Shown: positions 8,599-18,400, counted from the first letter of the stretch. The stretch is 64,000 bases of DNA from Catenovulum sp052056295 (GCF_052056295.1 NZ_CP182493.1:2170001-2234000); one strand, 5' to 3'. The notes: a model not told the origin generated them from the letters alone. Made by a program: numbers and translations.

Positions 8599-11500
8599 AT
8601 GAATGGATTAATCGCTTGGTTTGCACGTAACTCAGTTGCCGCCAACTTACTCATGTTAACCATATTCCTCGGTGGTATTTATGGGATAGAAGAAGTCGAG
8701 AAAGAAGTATTTCCATCGACCGAAACCAATGTAGTCAACATAAATATGGCGTATTTGGGTGCAGGCCCCAGAGAAGTTGAACAACAAATAGTTACCCGTA
8801 TCGAAGAAGCCATTGCCGATTTACCCGGTATCTTTCAGATACGCTCGGCTGCGAGAAACGGTAGCGCTAATGTTTCAGTTGAGATAGTTGAAGGTTATCC
8901 AATCAAAGAAGCTTTAGCGGATATAAAACTTAGAGTTGATGCAATCAATACCTTTCCCGGTAATACCGAACGGCCGATCATCAGCCAGCGTATTTACCGC
9001 GTGCCGCTGATGTTTTTTACCTTATCGGGTGATGCTGACGATAAATTAATGAAAGCCAAAGCGCAGCAAATAGCCGATGAAATGGCATTATTAGAAGGGG
9101 TTTCAACTGTTAATTATTCAGGCACTAAAGCCGATGAAGTCAGTATCGAGCTGTCTGAATATCAACTTAGAAAATACAATTTAACTTTTGACCAAATCGC
9201 CACAGCCATTCGCAACGCATCCCTTAATTTACCAGCAGGCACAATTAAATCTTCTGTTGGCAATATTCAAATTCAAACGCGTAACCAAGCGTATAACGCT
9301 GCCGATTTTGCGCAAATTGTTATTATGTCGGACGCACAAGGTAGAGAAATTCTCTTAGGTGATATTGCGCAAATTGACGATGGTTTCACCGAAGATGACT
9401 CGTCGGTTAAATTTAATGGCATAAAAGCAGTCGATTTTCGTGTGATGATCAGTGACGATCCAGACCTCTTTGCCGGTACAGAAAACGCTCGTAACTATTT
9501 ATTAGAATTAAATAAAAACCTACCTTCGGGTATGCAAATAGACATCAATTATGAAATGAAAGAGCTATTCGACAGCCGCTTAAATTTATTAACCGATAAT
9601 GCGCTCGGCGGCCTAGTACTGGTTTTTATCATTTTAGTTTTGTTTCTACGTCCAGCCTTGGCTTTATGGGTATGTATTGGTATTGCCACAGCTTTTGCGG
9701 GTGCAATTTGGTTATTAACCTACTTTGATGTCACAGTGAACATGTTTTCTATGTTCGCCTTTTTAGTAGTGCTTGGTATTGTAGTTGATGATGCTATTGT
9801 AGTCGGCGAAGCTGTTTATAGCCAACAAAAGAAACAACTACAAAACCGTTTAGACAGCGCTATTATTGGTAGCCAATTAGTATTAAAACCTGTGGTATTG
9901 GCGGTATTAACCACGATTATTTTATTCGCCCCCATGTTATTTGTGCCAATGGATGTTGAGCCCTTTACTCACTCAATTTTCTTTGTAGTGGCCTTGAGTT
10001 TAATTTTCTCCTTGGTTGAATGTTTATTGATTCTGCCGGCGCATTTAGCCCATTTAAAACCAGAAAAACAATCTAAATTTGTATTGTTGGCGACATTACA
10101 AAATAAGCGCCAAATGCTTGCAGATAAAATGGAGCAGTTTGCGCAAAATACTTATGGCAAAAAGCTTGCGGGCATGGTTGAACAAAGTGGTGCGACTTTG
10201 GTTGCCTTTGTTTTAGCCTGTGCACTTAGTGTCGCCACTTTTATTGGTGGTTGGCTAAACACCAGCTTCTTCCCAAATATTCCGCAAACCTTTATTTCCG
10301 TTAATGTTAGCTTGCCTGAAGCTGCGCCTTACAGCGAAGCATTGCGCATCGCCAATTATATTGAAGGCAAAGTTCAACTACTGAGTGAAGACCAAGAAAT
10401 GCTCGCTGCTAACGACAATGTGCCTTTTGTAACTGAAATAAAAACCAATGCTCGTACCGGCAATGCCAATGTATTTGTTGGTTTATCCATGCCGGAAATT
10501 CGCATTTTGCCAGTACAGGATATTTCGAAAAAACTCCAAGATATGATAGGCCCATTGCCAGAGGCAAAAAGTTATTCTTTAGCCTTTAGTTTTGGTGGTG
10601 AACAATCAGATATTTTCTTAAATATGAATATTGCCGCCAATGACTTAACTAGCCAACAAGCAGCTGTTGCGGACGTTTCAGATACACTTGCCAGTTACCC
10701 TGGGGTTATCAACGTTCGTTCGAGTTTAGAGTCTGAAAAAATCGAAGTTGAACTGTCGCTAAAACCGCATGCTGAAACTTTGGGGATAGATTTAGCCATG
10801 ATAGCGCGCCAAGTACGTCAAGCGATTTATGGTGAAACAGTTCAGCGTATTCCTCGTGGTAAAGAAGACGTGCGAGTGATGCTCAAGTTCCCAGAATCAC
10901 ATCGCCGCAGTTTAGATGAAATTTATTCAATGCGTATTCGCAATCCACAAGGTTATGAAGTACCAATTGAAACCGTAGCGGATGTGAAACTCATTCCTGG
11001 ATTTAGTCAAATAGAACGGGTAGATAGACGCCGTAATATCGAAATAACCGCAGATATCCAAGAAGGCTATGATGCCAATGCTACTGTAGAACAAATGCTC
11101 AGCGATAATTTAGCGCAATGGCAACTCAAACATATAGGGTTAAATTTAAGTACCGACGGTAACTTACGCGCACAACAAGCTTTTACCCAAGGTTTGCAAG
11201 TTAACTTGTTGGTGGCGCTAGCAATTGCTTATGCGTTGATGGCGATAGTATTCCGCTCATATTGGGAACCGTTATTAGTATTAACCGCAGTACCTTTTGG
11301 TTTTATGGGCGCAGTTTGGGGGCATTTATTACTAGATTTAGATATCAGCATGATGTCATTTTTTGGCTTTTTAGCCTGCGCTGGTGTTGTGGTAAACGAC
11401 AACTTAGTTTTACTCTCAAGGCTCAAAGATCTAGTTGAGCAAGGAGTGGATGTTAAACACGCAGTAGTGCAAGCAGGCGTCGATAGATTCCGCGCTATTG

Positions 11501-11748
11501 TCTTAACCTCACTCACCACCTTTGTCGGTTTATTACCTATTCTGTTCGAAAAGAGCAACCAAGCACAGTTTTTAATCCCTATGGTAGTCGCTTTATCATT
11601 TGGGGTATTGTTTGCCTCAGTGGTGACTTTGATATTTGTGCCAACTTTATATTGGCAAAGTCATAAGTTTAGCAACTGGGTTAAAGGGCTATTTTCGCTA
11701 TTGTCGCAGCAACTTGCTGCACAAAAACAACAGTTAGATCAAGAATAA
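8599..11748 (+). CDS. RND efflux pump permease (AcrB/MMPL-type, HAE family)
   Basis: A 1049-residue inner-membrane proton-driven pump with the usual RND plan of twelve membrane segments and two large periplasmic loops. The start MNGLIAWFARNSVAANLLM is typical of the subgroup, and GLVLVFIILVLFLRPALALWV and the VLGIVVDDAIVVGEAV segment (carrying the TM4 acidic residues) are clear. The second half repeats the pattern with AIAYALMAIVFRSYWEPLLVL and GVVVNDNLVLL. Substrate range cannot be read. It follows its adaptor by 11 bases and precedes a small membrane protein by 11 bases, so the three genes look like one operon. Confidence 0.92.
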   Translation: MNGLIAWFARNSVAANLLMLTIFLGGIYGIEEVEKEVFPSTETNVVNINMAYLGAGPREVEQQIVTRIEEAIADLPGIFQIRSAARNGSANVSVEIVEGYPIKEALADIKLRVDAINTFPGNTERPIISQRIYRVPLMFFTLSGDADDKLMKAKAQQIADEMALLEGVSTVNYSGTKADEVSIELSEYQLRKYNLTFDQIATAIRNASLNLPAGTIKSSVGNIQIQTRNQAYNAADFAQIVIMSDAQGREILLGDIAQIDDGFTEDDSSVKFNGIKAVDFRVMISDDPDLFAGTENARNYLLELNKNLPSGMQIDINYEMKELFDSRLNLLTDNALGGLVLVFIILVLFLRPALALWVCIGIATAFAGAIWLLTYFDVTVNMFSMFAFLVVLGIVVDDAIVVGEAVYSQQKKQLQNRLDSAIIGSQLVLKPVVLAVLTTIILFAPMLFVPMDVEPFTHSIFFVVALSLIFSLVECLLILPAHLAHLKPEKQSKFVLLATLQNKRQMLADKMEQFAQNTYGKKLAGMVEQSGATLVAFVLACALSVATFIGGWLNTSFFPNIPQTFISVNVSLPEAAPYSEALRIANYIEGKVQLLSEDQEMLAANDNVPFVTEIKTNARTGNANVFVGLSMPEIRILPVQDISKKLQDMIGPLPEAKSYSLAFSFGGEQSDIFLNMNIAANDLTSQQAAVADVSDTLASYPGVINVRSSLESEKIEVELSLKPHAETLGIDLAMIARQVRQAIYGETVQRIPRGKEDVRVMLKFPESHRRSLDEIYSMRIRNPQGYEVPIETVADVKLIPGFSQIERVDRRRNIEITADIQEGYDANATVEQMLSDNLAQWQLKHIGLNLSTDGNLRAQQAFTQGLQVNLLVALAIAYALMAIVFRSYWEPLLVLTAVPFGFMGAVWGHLLLDLDISMMSFFGFLACAGVVVNDNLVLLSRLKDLVEQGVDVKHAVVQAGVDRFRAIVLTSLTTFVGLLPILFEKSNQAQFLIPMVVALSFGVLFASVVTLIFVPTLYWQSHKFSNWVKGLFSLLSQQLAAQKQQLDQE

Positions 11749-11759
11749 AAATTGCCCAA

Positions 11760-12239
11760 ATGGTATTTAAATTAGCGCTAACAAGCTTCCAAGTATTGCT
11801 GGCAGTGATCTATTTCTCTGCAGGTATGAGCAAGTTATTCCATAGTTTCCCACACATAATCGGTCCAGTATGGTTGATAGAAGAGCTGGGTAAGTACCAG
11901 TTAGCTTTGTTTGGGTATTTTATTGCTGGGGCGCAAATACTGGTTGGGTTTCTGCTGTTTTTTAATCGATTTAGATTAATAGCAGCGCTAATGTTGTTAC
12001 CCATGCACTTGTGCATAACCATCATTCCAATATCACTAGGCTGGCAAGGCACACCTTATGTAAATGGTGCTCTGCTGCTAATGATATTGGCAATTTTGTA
12101 TAGCGAAAAGACTAGACTAGTGGCTTTGGTCGGCCAAGCAGCTAGTGGAAATACACCGCCCAACAAATATGTTTATGTAGTTACTTTTGTTATTTGCTGG
12201 GTATTTGCATTGTTACTCAAGTTTGTTTTTGGTAAGTGA
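11760..12239 (+). CDS. DoxX/MauE-like small membrane protein
   Basis: A 159-residue protein with four predicted membrane segments (about 7-24, 45-68, 74-95 and 138-156). The first helix ends in YFSAGMSKL, and the second (LFGYFIAGAQILVGFLLFFNRFR) resembles the DoxX-like fold. No catalytic motif is visible. It begins 11 bases after the RND pump stop, so it is probably the third gene of that operon, although no clear ribosome site precedes the ATG. A role in pump function or membrane redox chemistry would be a guess. Confidence 0.6.
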   Translation: MVFKLALTSFQVLLAVIYFSAGMSKLFHSFPHIIGPVWLIEELGKYQLALFGYFIAGAQILVGFLLFFNRFRLIAALMLLPMHLCITIIPISLGWQGTPYVNGALLLMILAILYSEKTRLVALVGQAASGNTPPNKYVYVVTFVICWVFALLLKFVFGK

Positions 12240-12418
12240 ATATCTGTGGTAATTGGCTTCACTTCCATCAAACTATCCCGTGATTTTTTGTCGATAGGCG
12301 ATGATCATTACTGGGCATCACTTATCCGACTAAAAATGGTGGAAAAAGTACACTACAGCTATTGTGAATAAGTACTACTTACCAAGTCTAGTTGGTTTAA
12401 CAATAGCAAAATATCCCA

Positions 12419-12640
12419 TCATAATAACCACAGGCAAAGCTCAATATAACTATCTACAACTCTGAGTAACCAGAAAGCCGGCAATACAACGCCGAAAACT
12501 TGCCAAATATTAAATAAAACCCATTTTTTAGCTTTTAACGATAAGAAATGTAGTTTTGCTAAAAAGAATTCAACCACAATTAAGATCACGCCAACTAGCA
12601 AGATAACGGCTAGTGGAAGGGAATCAAACCAAGAAAGCAT
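12419..12640 (-). CDS. Small hypothetical membrane protein
   Basis: A 73-residue protein from the ATG at 12640 (MLSWFDSLPLAVILL). An in-frame TTG at 12664 would overlap the gene before it and is less likely. It has a strong hydrophobic segment at about residues 8-28 and a second at about 45-62. No family is recognised. It starts two bases after the stop of another small membrane-protein gene, and the two probably form a unit. The ribosome site is weak, so translation may depend on the upstream gene. Confidence 0.45.
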   Translation of the reverse strand: MLSWFDSLPLAVILLVGVILIVVEFFLAKLHFLSLKAKKWVLFNIWQVFGVVLPAFWLLRVVDSYIELCLWLL

Positions 12641-12642
12641 AT

Positions 12643-12909
12643 TCAAACAGCAAAAAGGTACCAAATGAAGCCAATTACAACAATAATTCTTACTGAAACC
12701 AGCAATTTTATTATGGATTTATCAGATTGGCTTATTAACGAAGAAAACTCACTCTTCCCATAAACAGCGTTTTTTACTCTAACCCTATCAGACTGGTAAT
12801 AATGAATTTTCTGATCTTGAGGAATCTGTTTAGCGACTTTTCTAATGAGCAAGTGTAATAGCAAGCTCAGAAAAAATAATGTTACTAAGACTATTATAAG
12901 CGCAAGCAT
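12643..12909 (-). CDS. Small hypothetical membrane protein
   Basis: An 88-residue protein from the ATG at 12909, with AAGG seven bases upstream. It has hydrophobic segments at both ends (about 2-22 and 67-86) flanking a polar loop rich in Lys, Gln and Ser. No family is recognised. It lies 37 bases downstream of the TonB-like lipoprotein gene and directly ahead of another small membrane-protein gene on the same strand. Confidence 0.5.
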   Translation of the reverse strand: MLALIIVLVTLFFLSLLLHLLIRKVAKQIPQDQKIHYYQSDRVRVKNAVYGKSEFSSLISQSDKSIIKLLVSVRIIVVIGFIWYLFAV

Positions 12910-12946
12910 TTAGTTACCTTTTTAAATTTGTATGAATTCGCGCAAA

Positions 12947-13390
12947 TCAAAAATCAGTCAGCCTGTCAAAAACACCGTCTGTGAATACCACAGTCATAAA
13001 ATGACATTCACTTACAACTGGTTTACCTGATTTCATTGCAGGATAATAAGTAAAAGTTTGTCTTACAGTGTTCAACAATACATCGTTAAATAAATCCCCA
13101 GGATATGATTCAATCACTTGTAAATTGGCAACTTTACCCGCTTGAGTAATATCATAACTAAACGTCACATAACCTGATATTTTTAATTTCTCCGCTATCT
13201 TAGGTGTTGGTAACTCAGAGCGTGTGCGCGGAGCAGGCATTTCAATATTTCTGTTTATATTAACACTTGAACACTCAGAACTGTTTTTAATGGTTCCCTT
13301 AGCATAAATTTCTTCAGGTGTAGAATTGCATCCAGTTACAGATAAAGCAGCCAAAAACAGGATCAAACTCATTTTAAAATTAATAAACAT
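12947..13390 (-). CDS. TonB C-terminal-domain lipoprotein
   Basis: A 147-residue protein with a lipoprotein signal (lipobox VTGC, Cys near residue 21). Residues about 65-140 match a TonB/TolA C-terminal domain: PTPKIAEKLKISGYVTFSYDITQAGKVANLQVIES, then the helix with the closing strand QTFTYYPAMKSGKPV. AAGG lies five bases before the ATG. Unlike TonB it has no inner-membrane helix and no proline-rich spacer, so it is unlikely to transmit energy. Similar lipidated proteins are usually of unknown function. It may share a transcript with the two small membrane genes that follow. Confidence 0.7.
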   Translation of the reverse strand: MFINFKMSLILFLAALSVTGCNSTPEEIYAKGTIKNSSECSSVNINRNIEMPAPRTRSELPTPKIAEKLKISGYVTFSYDITQAGKVANLQVIESYPGDLFNDVLLNTVRQTFTYYPAMKSGKPVVSECHFMTVVFTDGVFDRLTDF

Positions 13391-13676
13391 ATTTCCTTTC
13401 CCTAATTACTTTGCATGTATAATGCCTAATAGTGTTTGAGTGAAACCTGTAGAACTCACAGCACAACCACTAAAGAACCCAACTGGCAACATTCATTGAT
13501 GCGTCATAAGTTAAACATTATTTTTACAAAATGGGTTATGAATTCGTATGCAAGAATGCAAGCAAAATACAATCGAAGAAAAATCAGAAGAGCGGTAAAT
13601 ACCCACACTACAATCTAACCAACACCGCAGATTAAACAGACAAACGCTGTGTAGTTAGGGTATTAAAAGTTAGCAA

Positions 13677-14024
13677 TTAATCGTCGCGCGTTAATACTTC
13701 TAACAACTCAATTTCAAAGGTTAAATCTGAATGAGCTGGCAATTTGTCGCCCATGCTGCGTTCACCATAAGCTAAATGTGATGGTACAAATAGTTTACGT
13801 TTACCACCTACTTTCATACCCAATATGCCTTGATCCCAGCCTTTAATGACTCGGCCTGTGCCAATTACACATTGAAATGGGCGACCTTTGTCGATTGATG
13901 AATCAAATTTACTACCGTCATTTAAATAACCAACATAGTGAGTGGTAATTAATGCACCTTTAACCGCTTCTTTGCCGTTACCGACCACAATATCTGTGAT
14001 TTCTAGTTCTTTTGTATCTGTCAT
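13677..14024 (-). CDS. FKBP-type peptidyl-prolyl cis-trans isomerase
   Basis: About 115 residues forming a single FKBP domain without a signal peptide, so cytoplasmic. Typical segments are GALITTHYVGYLNDGSKFDSS, RPFQCVIGTGRVIKGWDQGILGMKVGGKR and LAYGERSMGDKLPAHSDLTFEIELLEV, which include the active-site Tyr, Phe, Asp, Val-Ile and Trp positions. I prefer the ATG at 14024, with GGA eight bases upstream, over the in-frame GTG at 14036. It is divergent from the OsmC-YcaO gene. It speeds proline isomerisation during protein folding. Confidence 0.9.
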   Translation of the reverse strand: MTDTKELEITDIVVGNGKEAVKGALITTHYVGYLNDGSKFDSSIDKGRPFQCVIGTGRVIKGWDQGILGMKVGGKRKLFVPSHLAYGERSMGDKLPAHSDLTFEIELLEVLTRDD

Positions 14025-14145
14025 ATTCTGTTCCACGCGAAAAAATTAGATTTATCCAAGACGTCTGCTGTAAAAAATTGGATAATATACCCAAGCTTTT
14101 TTGAAGATACATGTTAAACACTCACCTAGTGAATTGGAATTTTTG

Positions 14146-16332
14146 ATGGAAATTAAAGTAAATTATTTAGACAACTTACGCCTTGAAGCCAAATTTGACG
14201 ATTTTACCGTCATTTCCGACCAACCAATTCGTTATAAAGGCGATGGCTCTGCGCCGGGTCCATTCGATTATTTTTTAGCATCATCAGCAATGTGTGCTGC
14301 TTACTTTGTTAAGGTGTATTGTTTAGCGCGTGATATTCCAACCGACAATATTCGTTTAGCGCACAACAATATTGTTGACCCAGAAAACCGCTACAAGCAG
14401 CAGTTTAAAATTCAAATAGAACTTCCAGAAAGCATTTCAGAAAAAGATCGCATAGGTATTTTGCGCTCAATCGACCGCTGCACAGTAAAAAAAGTAGTGC
14501 AAACAGGCCCAGAATTTATTGTTGAAGCGGTGGAAAGTTTAGCGCAAGACGCTTCAGCCATGATAATGGTTGATACAGATGAAAATAATCAAACCTTTAT
14601 TGTTGGTAAAGATTTACCACTAGAAAAAACCATAGCCAATATGACTCAGCAACTGGCTGATTTAGGCATGAAAATTGAGGTTTCTTCATGGCGTAATATA
14701 GTGCCAAATGTTTGGTCACTGCATATTCGTGATGCAGCGTCACCTATGTGTTTTACCAATGGTAAAGGCTCAAGCAAAGAAAGTGCATTGTGTAGCGCAT
14801 TAGGCGAGTTTATTGAACGCTTAAATTGTAATTTTTTCTACAATGATCAGTTTTTGGGTGAAGACATAGCCAATGCTGAGTTTGTGCATTACCCTAATGA
14901 AAAATGGTTTGAGTTAACCGAAGACGACTCACTGCCAGCAGGCATGTTAGACGACTACTGTTTAGATATTTTTAATCCTGATGGTGAACTGCAAGGTTCG
15001 CATTTAATCGACACCAACTCAGGTAATATTGAACGTGGTATTTGTTGTATTCCATACACACGCCACAGCGATGGTGAAACTGTTTATATTCCATCAAACA
15101 TTATTGAAAACCTGTTTTTAAGCAATGGCATGAGCGCGGGTAACAATATTTTTGAAGCGCAGGTTCAGTGTTTATCTGAAATATTTGAGCGCGCGGTAAA
15201 ACGCCAAATTATCGAACAAGAGATTGTTTTACCAGACGTACCAAAAGAAGTACTCGCCAAATATCCAAGCATAGTTGCCGGTATTGAAGGCTTAGAGCAA
15301 CAAGGTTTCCCAGTATTAGTGAAAGATGCATCTTTAGGTGGTCAATTCCCTGTAATGTGCGTCACCATAATGAACCCTAAAACCGGTGGCGTATTTGCCT
15401 CATTTGGTGCGCACCCAAGTTTTGAAGTGGCACTAGAGCGCAGCTTAACTGAGTTATTACAAGGCCGCAGTTTTGAAGGCTTAAATGATATTCCAAAACC
15501 TACCTTTAACAGCATGGCGGTTTCTGAGCCGGAAAACTTTGTTGAACATTTTATCGACTCAACCGGGGTTATTTCGTGGCGCTTCTTTAGCAGCAAATCT
15601 GAATATGATTTTGTTGAGTGGGATTTCTCTGGCGACAATGAACAAGAGTGCGAAACCTTATTCGGTATTTTAGCCGATTTAGGTAAAGAAGCTTATGTGG
15701 CTAAGTTCGAACACCTTGGCGCAAGTGCTTGCCGCATCCTAGTGCCGGATTATTCAGAAGTGTACCCAGTTGAAGATTTAATTTGGGACAATACCAACAA
15801 AGCGCTGCAATACCGCGAAGATATTTTAAATATCCACAAGCTGTCGGACGATCAGTTAGTTGATTTATATGAGCGCTTAGAAGACAGCCAGCTAGATAAC
15901 TATATCGATATTATCACCCTGATTGGTATTGAGTTTGACGAAAACACAGTGTGGGGTCAGTTGACCATACTTGAGCTAAAAATTCTAATTTGCCTTGCGG
16001 TTGGTGAGCTTGAACAAGCTATCGAGTTAGTTGGTGAGTTTTTACAATACAACGACAACACAGTTGAACGTACTTTATTTTACCAAGCGGTCAGCGCTGC
16101 TTTAGAAGTAACCTTAGATGAAGAACTAGAGTTAGATGATTTTATCTTTAACTTCAAGCGTATGTTTGGTGACGAAGTCATGGAAAATGTAGTTGGCTCA
16201 ATTAATGGCGAAGTTAAGTTTTATGGTTTAACTCCAACCAGTATGAAACTTGAAGGACTAGACAGACATCAACGTTTAATCGACAGTTACAAAAAATTAC
16301 ACAACGCACGCAAAAAAGCGGCGGGGTTATAA
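14146..16332 (+). CDS. OsmC-YcaO fusion protein
   Basis: About 728 residues from the ATG at 14146 (GGA seven bases upstream); the in-frame TTG at 14101 would add fifteen atypical residues. Residues 1-140 are OsmC-like (GDGSAPGPFDYFLASSAMCAAYFVKVYC), with the first of the redox Cys at SAMC and a later Cys in DRCTVKK. Residues about 190-560 form the YcaO domain, with ATP-binding segments such as GKGSSKESALCSALGEFIERLNC and SEIFERAVKR. The C-terminus is TPR-like and ends in KKAAGL. YcaO enzymes activate amide backbones with ATP; the stand-alone OsmC-fused subgroup is linked in some bacteria to RimO-dependent ribosomal protein S12 modification. No precursor peptide or partner protein is nearby. 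Confidence 0.88.
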   Translation: MEIKVNYLDNLRLEAKFDDFTVISDQPIRYKGDGSAPGPFDYFLASSAMCAAYFVKVYCLARDIPTDNIRLAHNNIVDPENRYKQQFKIQIELPESISEKDRIGILRSIDRCTVKKVVQTGPEFIVEAVESLAQDASAMIMVDTDENNQTFIVGKDLPLEKTIANMTQQLADLGMKIEVSSWRNIVPNVWSLHIRDAASPMCFTNGKGSSKESALCSALGEFIERLNCNFFYNDQFLGEDIANAEFVHYPNEKWFELTEDDSLPAGMLDDYCLDIFNPDGELQGSHLIDTNSGNIERGICCIPYTRHSDGETVYIPSNIIENLFLSNGMSAGNNIFEAQVQCLSEIFERAVKRQIIEQEIVLPDVPKEVLAKYPSIVAGIEGLEQQGFPVLVKDASLGGQFPVMCVTIMNPKTGGVFASFGAHPSFEVALERSLTELLQGRSFEGLNDIPKPTFNSMAVSEPENFVEHFIDSTGVISWRFFSSKSEYDFVEWDFSGDNEQECETLFGILADLGKEAYVAKFEHLGASACRILVPDYSEVYPVEDLIWDNTNKALQYREDILNIHKLSDDQLVDLYERLEDSQLDNYIDIITLIGIEFDENTVWGQLTILELKILICLAVGELEQAIELVGEFLQYNDNTVERTLFYQAVSAALEVTLDEELELDDFIFNFKRMFGDEVMENVVGSINGEVKFYGLTPTSMKLEGLDRHQRLIDSYKKLHNARKKAAGL

Positions 16333-16344
16333 CATTCAAATCTA

Positions 16345-16374
16345 GGCGCTATATTGTCTAAAAAATATAGCGCC
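16345..16374 (+). terminator. Hairpin between convergent OsmC-YcaO and GH53 genes
   Basis: GGCGCTATAT (16345-16354) pairs perfectly with ATATAGCGCC (16365-16374), followed on the plus strand by CAAAAAT. It lies 13 bases after the YcaO stop. The T-run is poor, so it is a strong stem but an imperfect intrinsic terminator. It may serve both strands. Confidence 0.6.
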
Positions 16375-16402
16375 CAAAAATCCCCCTAAAATAGCCGCCA
16401 AA

Positions 16403-18400
16403 TTAAAACATTGGCGTGAAAGTAATATCGTCAATGTAACCCCAAGATTGGGCAATTTCATCTAACGACAATACAATGTCAGCTTGGCCATTGACCACTT
16501 CAACTTCAGTGGTAAAAGTAGCCCAATTTAACCAACCACTGGTTGTTAACGCAACTTCCGCAGTATTAGTGCCAGAGGTAACCATTATTTTGCTCGCAGT
16601 TGCGCCTTTGCTCTCACCCATAATCGCAGCACTTAACAAGTATTTACCATTATCTAGGCCAGTTAAGTTTTGCGTTAATGTGGTTTTAAAGTCTTGGTCT
16701 AACCAATAGTTTAAAGTGTATTGACCGGTTAACGCGGCGTTTGCATCATCACTGATAGTAAAAATGCTATCACCTGCCAAAACCCATTGGCTATAACTAC
16801 CTGACTCAAAACTGCTGTCTAACAACACGTTTTGTTTTTTCACCAATACACTAACAGCTACAGTAACACTTGAACCATCGGCTAAAAACGCTTCTATTTG
16901 ATAGTCAGCACTGGCACTTGTATCTATTGAACTAGTATCACCCCAAGTTACATCAACATTGTCAAATTGACCTGTGTTGTAGATAAGACGAATAACAGTA
17001 GGCAAAGTAAAAGTGGTTTGCCCTGCATCTAGGGTTAAATCTATAGGTGCAACTGAGTCAACCGCCATAGGTTGCATATCAGCCGTTTCAGACACTAACC
17101 AAAAAACATCGAGTGAATCTAGCACTTTGCCTGAATAATCAAACATTGCTTGGTTTTCCCAGCCATTGGTTTGACCAGAAATCCAGCCAGCGCCACTCAC
17201 ACCTAACCAAGTTGGTTCCCAATAAAATACACCTGCACCTAGATCATTTGGCACATCTGCAATACGCTCAATTAGATCGCGTACAAACGAAGCTTGGCCT
17301 TGTACACTAGCGTTATAACCAACTTTTTCAACATCGGCATTGCCAAAGATATTACTGCCGCCATCAGGCCCTGCGTCTGTAGTAAATGCATACGCGGTTT
17401 CAACGATAACAACTGGCTTATTACGCTCGTTAGCAAGCCTATCCATAGCTGTTTGTAGTTGATCTAACGTACCATGCCAATATGGATAATAAGATAAACC
17501 AATAATGTCGTAATCCAGCTGTTGATTATCAAAAGCTGCATACACAGATGCCACGAAATCAGTTTTTTGTGGTTCAGTTAAATGCAACATAATTTCAGCA
17601 GAAGCATTAGCTTGTACCTCTGCATCACGCACAGCTTGAATGCCTTGTTTTAACAATGCAATTGCTGCCGCAGATGTCACACCATTGCCTTGTGGCGCAA
17701 CTAAACCGGTATTAATTTCATTACCAATTTGCACCATATCCGGAAACACACCATCAGCATGCATCGCCATTAGGCTGTCGTAGGTGAAATCATATAAAGC
17801 AGTTTCAACTTCTGCGGTTGATAAATTCAACCAAGCTTTTGGCATATATTGTTGACCCGGATGAGCCCAGAAATCGCTGTAGTGAAAGTCGAGTAAAACT
17901 TTTAATCCTTCAGCTTTAGCGCGTTTAGCCAAAGCAATAGCGGTTGCCAGATCATTATTGCCACCACCAATTGGCCCAGAAACAGCTTGGCCGCCGTTGA
18001 CATCAGCTGACCAATAAACATCATTGATATCATTCCAAACACGCAAACGCACCCAGTTTACTTGGTGCTCCGCCAAGATGCTGAAAACGTCTTGCTCAAT
18101 GCCATCCTGGTTATAAAACTTGCCGCCGGCTTGCTCTACCTGCTGCACAGTAGAAATATCAACACCTTTGATAAAACTATCGTCAATATCCACAGGATTA
18201 ACATAAATAGACGAAGTTAATACAGGTGTATTGCCACCATTATCTGGTGCATCAGGTTTATCGTTTTCCTCAGTTTGGATATCTAAGCCACATCCCACCA
18301 CCAATGAAACCGCAGTAACCGCCAATACACTGCGCACAGATTTTGCCAACCATCCTTGTAATAACTGCGTTGTTCCTTGTTTTTCAGATACTAATTGCAT
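16403..18400 (-). CDS. GH53 arabinogalactan endo-beta-1,4-galactanase lipoprotein
   Basis: About 665 residues from the ATG at 18400. The lipoprotein signal ends in LVVGC near residue 37. The GH53 barrel spans about residues 75-440: FIKGVDISTVQQVEQAGGKF, VNWVRLRVWND and DFHYSDFWAHPGQQYMPKAW. The acid/base is Glu228 in QIGNEIN and the nucleophile is Glu334 in VIVETAY. An Ig-like segment follows (about 445-510), then a C-terminal beta-sandwich of CBM type (about 515-665). It cuts the beta-1,4-galactan side chains of pectin at the cell surface or in the periplasm. No galactoside transporter or beta-galactosidase is adjacent. An operator-like palindrome lies in its leader. Confidence 0.92.
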   Translation of the reverse strand: MQLVSEKQGTTQLLQGWLAKSVRSVLAVTAVSLVVGCGLDIQTEENDKPDAPDNGGNTPVLTSSIYVNPVDIDDSFIKGVDISTVQQVEQAGGKFYNQDGIEQDVFSILAEHQVNWVRLRVWNDINDVYWSADVNGGQAVSGPIGGGNNDLATAIALAKRAKAEGLKVLLDFHYSDFWAHPGQQYMPKAWLNLSTAEVETALYDFTYDSLMAMHADGVFPDMVQIGNEINTGLVAPQGNGVTSAAAIALLKQGIQAVRDAEVQANASAEIMLHLTEPQKTDFVASVYAAFDNQQLDYDIIGLSYYPYWHGTLDQLQTAMDRLANERNKPVVIVETAYAFTTDAGPDGGSNIFGNADVEKVGYNASVQGQASFVRDLIERIADVPNDLGAGVFYWEPTWLGVSGAGWISGQTNGWENQAMFDYSGKVLDSLDVFWLVSETADMQPMAVDSVAPIDLTLDAGQTTFTLPTVIRLIYNTGQFDNVDVTWGDTSSIDTSASADYQIEAFLADGSSVTVAVSVLVKKQNVLLDSSFESGSYSQWVLAGDSIFTISDDANAALTGQYTLNYWLDQDFKTTLTQNLTGLDNGKYLLSAAIMGESKGATASKIMVTSGTNTAEVALTTSGWLNWATFTTEVEVVNGQADIVLSLDEIAQSWGYIDDITFTPMF

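Noticed and set aside
13436..13618. Possible 60-codon gene on the plus strand
   Set aside because: It starts at TTG, has no ribosome site, and its composition (MSETCRTHSTTTKE) does not look like a protein. It lies in the 285-bp gap between two minus-strand genes.
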